NCBI GenBank assembly: GCA_013397845.1
Contig: VZTG01008967.1
Location: 1,387,925 to 1,451,924 of the forward strand
Direction: 5' to 3'
DNA length: 64,000 nucleotides
From: Melanocharis versteri
Taxonomy: Eukaryota > Chordata > Aves > Passeriformes > Melanocharitidae
Shown here in pieces: positions 60,887 to 64,000 of this stretch. Position 1 is the first letter of the stretch, and each line of letters starts with the position of its first letter. The position numbers and the translations under genes were made by a program. The notes under the pieces are model-generated. The model saw nothing but the letters and a program-made list of their open reading frames with translations, was not told the DNA's origin and ran no database searches.

Positions 60887-63800
60887 CTCATCTGTAAGAT
60901 TAGAGCTTTAAAACAGCAGAGTTTTTCCTATGCTGGTAACCCATTTTGCGTTCCTTTAAACTGACAATCCATGCACCAGGAGATACTTTGAAAAATGACA
61001 ACAAAAGGATGTAGCAAGCAATTTCAGTAGTAACTTCAAAGAAATAGTATTAAACCTGCAGGATCTGGTTGCCACAGGAGTAATTCTTTCCCTGTTAGCT
61101 GAAAAAAATTAAACCCAAGACCAACTACATCCAGACAGCACAGATGTTGACTACCACAGGATTACTGGTACTTCACAGCAAGAGATCTAAGAACTGAAAC
61201 CCCCCTATTTGTATTCTGTAAAATGCGCAGCATTGTCACCGCTGTATTTGAATTACTTATGTTACTTTAGGAAACTGCAACTGAGGGCATTAAACACCCT
61301 ACATGCTAAGAAATCTAAATCCAGTACTTACAAATTTTAAATCAATCAAATCTCTAAACATGGCGCACATTTGAGAAAGAATTAGTTGAAATGAAAACAC
61401 AGTGAAAAATAGAAAATAAGAATGACAAATGAGGAATAATTCCAGAAATACAGGGATCCCACTGAACGTTAAAGTACATCAGCTGCAGAGTCTACCAAAC
61501 ATATTCAAAATTCCCCATAAATTGGGTTCTTGAATCAGTGTCTTCAATCAGAACTGGCAATAAAGACACCCAGTTGCCTTCTGGGGACACAAGGGAAAAG
61601 AGATCTCCTTGAATACTTCACTAAGGGCTATGGAGAGGAAATGTTGTATTATCAGTTTCCCTGAGGAGAATATGGGCAATTGTACCAAGCAGCTTCCAAG
61701 AATATTTTACATCTTCAAAGCACTGGACAAAGATGAACTAACAATTCTCTGTTCCATTTCCCACAGCCGACAAAGATGAATTCCAAAACAAAAGCAAATC
61801 AGGCCTCAGGCTTGAGAGACGGAAAAGAACAATTCTTCAAGAGTGTTGGGACGGCCAAGATAATTAACAGTAGTAGTTTAGTGAGAATCTCCAGCTCATA
61901 ATTCCTACAGAAAAGTCCAAAGTGGTATATTCTAATACACTCCCAGCTGCCTAACTGCATTTTGCTCAGCTGAACTCAATCCAACTGGTTCATACCATCA
62001 AAAGAATTTGCAGATAGTCATAGGATCATAAAGCAACAGCTCAATGGACATAGAGAGGAGCAGGTGGATATTTTTGTTGTATCCCAGTAGTCTGTTCTTG
62101 TTTTCTTCCGTCTCCAGTTATCATATGTAAATGTTGACTACTAGAAAATCAAAAAGAAGTGTGAGGAAATATTTGGCAATGACAAGGAAGAATCTATCAC
62201 TTCTCCTAAAGGAGGACATCAGCCGTTCAGAGCTATCCTGTCAGTTCTGCCAGTCTAGTCCTACTGGGCAGCTCGGGATATTACAGAACATACCAGCAGT
62301 AGTAGCAGCAAGGACTGGTTGCCTTCTTTCCACAGCAAGGGAAGAATTTTAATCCATATAGACATTTTTTCTTAAACTAGATCATATTGAGCTTCGGTAA
62401 GTCTAAGTCTCTAGTGTTTTCTTTTGGGGAAAACTTGTGATCTTAATGCACAGAGGCTTTTAATTACTTTCTTACTCAAGACATTTTTCTAGAGAATCAG
62501 CGTATTAACTCATGGAATTTCAGAGAAATTTAAGCCTGTTCAAAACACAATTTTTGCTTAGGCTGCAACTATGTGAGTTTGGTTTTAACAAAAACCCAAA
62601 GAGTGTCATCATGCTTACAGAACACAACATACAATGGCAGTTCCATTTCTATAAAGACATTTCATCCTCATCAAGCTTATTCTTCCTCTCTTCTGGGAAA
62701 AATTATGTTTATGTCAAGCATAAATAATGACAGTGACTACAAACAGACTGCAAATATGGACCATACATTCCTTCAGTAGTGTAACTAACACAACATGCAT
62801 TGTATACACAAACTCTAAAGAAAACCAGTGACCAGCTCTGCTGGAAACTCAAAGTCAACTTTTAGACATATTTTTACATGTTTCTATGGTTATAGGTAGG
62901 TACAGGAGGGTGTATTTTTGAGACACCTCAGTGCTTTCACAGGTCTAACAACGTGCCTTAATATCCTTTATATCTAATGTACATATTAATTTAGATTACT
63001 TAAAGAAAACCCAGTTAATGAGAAATTACTATTACCAAAATATTAAAAATATTTTGAAAGTAGTTGTTTCCTAGAAAATAATTGGTTCGAGTGGTTTTAG
63101 AATGGTTTTGTGGAACAATATTTGAACAGATCTGTATTACAAAACTGCCTACTAATAAAGTAATTGACAGTTCTGGTAGAGCTGATTACTTAAAATACAT
63201 TAAACAAGCATAGTACTTGTGGTTATCAGCTGCTGTGCACTCAGAAAGTGTGCAGCACTTGCTGTGCACTCTGAAAACTTTTGAAAATTGTTACTCTGTG
63301 AAAGCACAATGCTTTCAAAGAGTAATAACATGCAAATAAACACAGTGACGTTTACTTATGATTCCCTTGGAAAAGTACAACTGAACAGAGCTGAAAATGT
63401 TACAGCAGTCAAATCCCTGCTGGAGCGAGAGGGAGGGGCACATCCTGTATCACTTCAGGCAATCTGCTGTTCTGCCGTGGCACAGGTACTACCAACGGGG
63501 CAGTTCCAGTTACAGTCAGCACTCACGAGGAGTGGTACAGCAATGAAATGGAGCTGGGCTGTATTGCTATTGTATTATTGTATTGACAAAGTCATTCTGT
63601 TTGACTCATAACCCCTTACAGATACCTTTATTGCTGACAGATGCGTAAGTAGATTTAAAACTAATGGTAGTGTTTGATCTGTATCTATTACCAAGCTGTA
63701 CAGCCAAAATCACAAAGCTAAATATTGAAACTCCATGTCAGGACATCCTTGGAAATTACATGTGGAAATTACATGTACCAAAATCCATACCTTTCACTTT

Positions 63801-64000
63801 ACTGTTGGAGTTCAGTTTTTGTAAATTTTTAAAGAGAATATGTGCTTACTCTTACAGGAAATACTTTCAGATTTTTTAAATTATTATTATTTTTGACCTA
63901 TTCTCCTCCTGTTCTGGAGAAGGCATTGCTGAACAATTTCAATCTTGCATTTCCCACTTGTACTCTAATTATTCTGAACACAGACAACTTCTCACTGTTT
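60887..64000. other. Intergenic sequence, right end of window
   Basis: AT-rich sequence with no recognised exon or transposon. Small duplications occur at about 63231-63276 (a 17-mer repeated with one change) and 63751-63776. The expected next neighbour by human synteny, ZBTB49, is not visible. Confidence 0.75.
63751..63776. repeat. 13-bp direct tandem duplication
   Basis: GGAAATTACATGT occurs twice back to back (63751-63763 and 63764-63776) with no difference, indicating a recent small duplication. Confidence 0.95.

Noticed and set aside
60840..60900. microRNA precursor at the 60.85-kb hairpin
   Set aside because: The paired stem is only 16 bp and the flanks do not extend it, whereas microRNA precursors need roughly 30 paired bases. 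I keep it as an unexplained hairpin.

Overview
The window is nuclear DNA from a bird. The evidence is AT-rich sequence with long introns, several CR1 LINE remnants with typical avian 3' ends, and a solo LTR of a family I know from neoavian, mainly songbird, genomes. Species cannot be fixed from the sequence. It holds two protein-coding genes arranged tail to tail. No operon, CRISPR array, phage or other prokaryote-type system is present, and I found no undescribed gene system.

Left part (1-31508, + strand): ten exons of STX18 (syntaxin 18), an ER Qa-SNARE of Golgi-to-ER retrograde transport. They encode 279 residues, matching human residues 57-335 with no indel. The first exon(s), for residues 1-56, lie left of the window. 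Introns hold a GATA/GA microsatellite, a 593-bp solo LTR, an old CR1 of about 890 bp and a younger CR1 3' end.

Middle (31509-34352): the convergent 3' UTRs. The best poly(A) signals of the two genes are only about 95 bp apart (AATAAA at 32637 on +, and at 32737-32742 on -).

Right-centre (34353-54377, - strand): complete coding sequence of NSG1 (NEEP21), a neuronal endosomal membrane protein, in four coding exons giving 185 residues, the mammalian length. The ATG exon has a likely 5' UTR splice acceptor. The non-coding first exon and promoter should lie in the CpG island at about 54490-54960, which is interrupted by an 81-base run of N.

Right end (about 54960-64000): intergenic DNA with a CR1 fragment and a striking 16-bp perfect hairpin, and no recognisable coding exon. 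The order NSG1-STX18 matches human 4p16, where MSX1 lies beyond the STX18 5' end and ZBTB49 beyond NSG1; neither is visible here. The two genes share a broad theme, membrane traffic, but nothing in the sequence suggests co-regulation.
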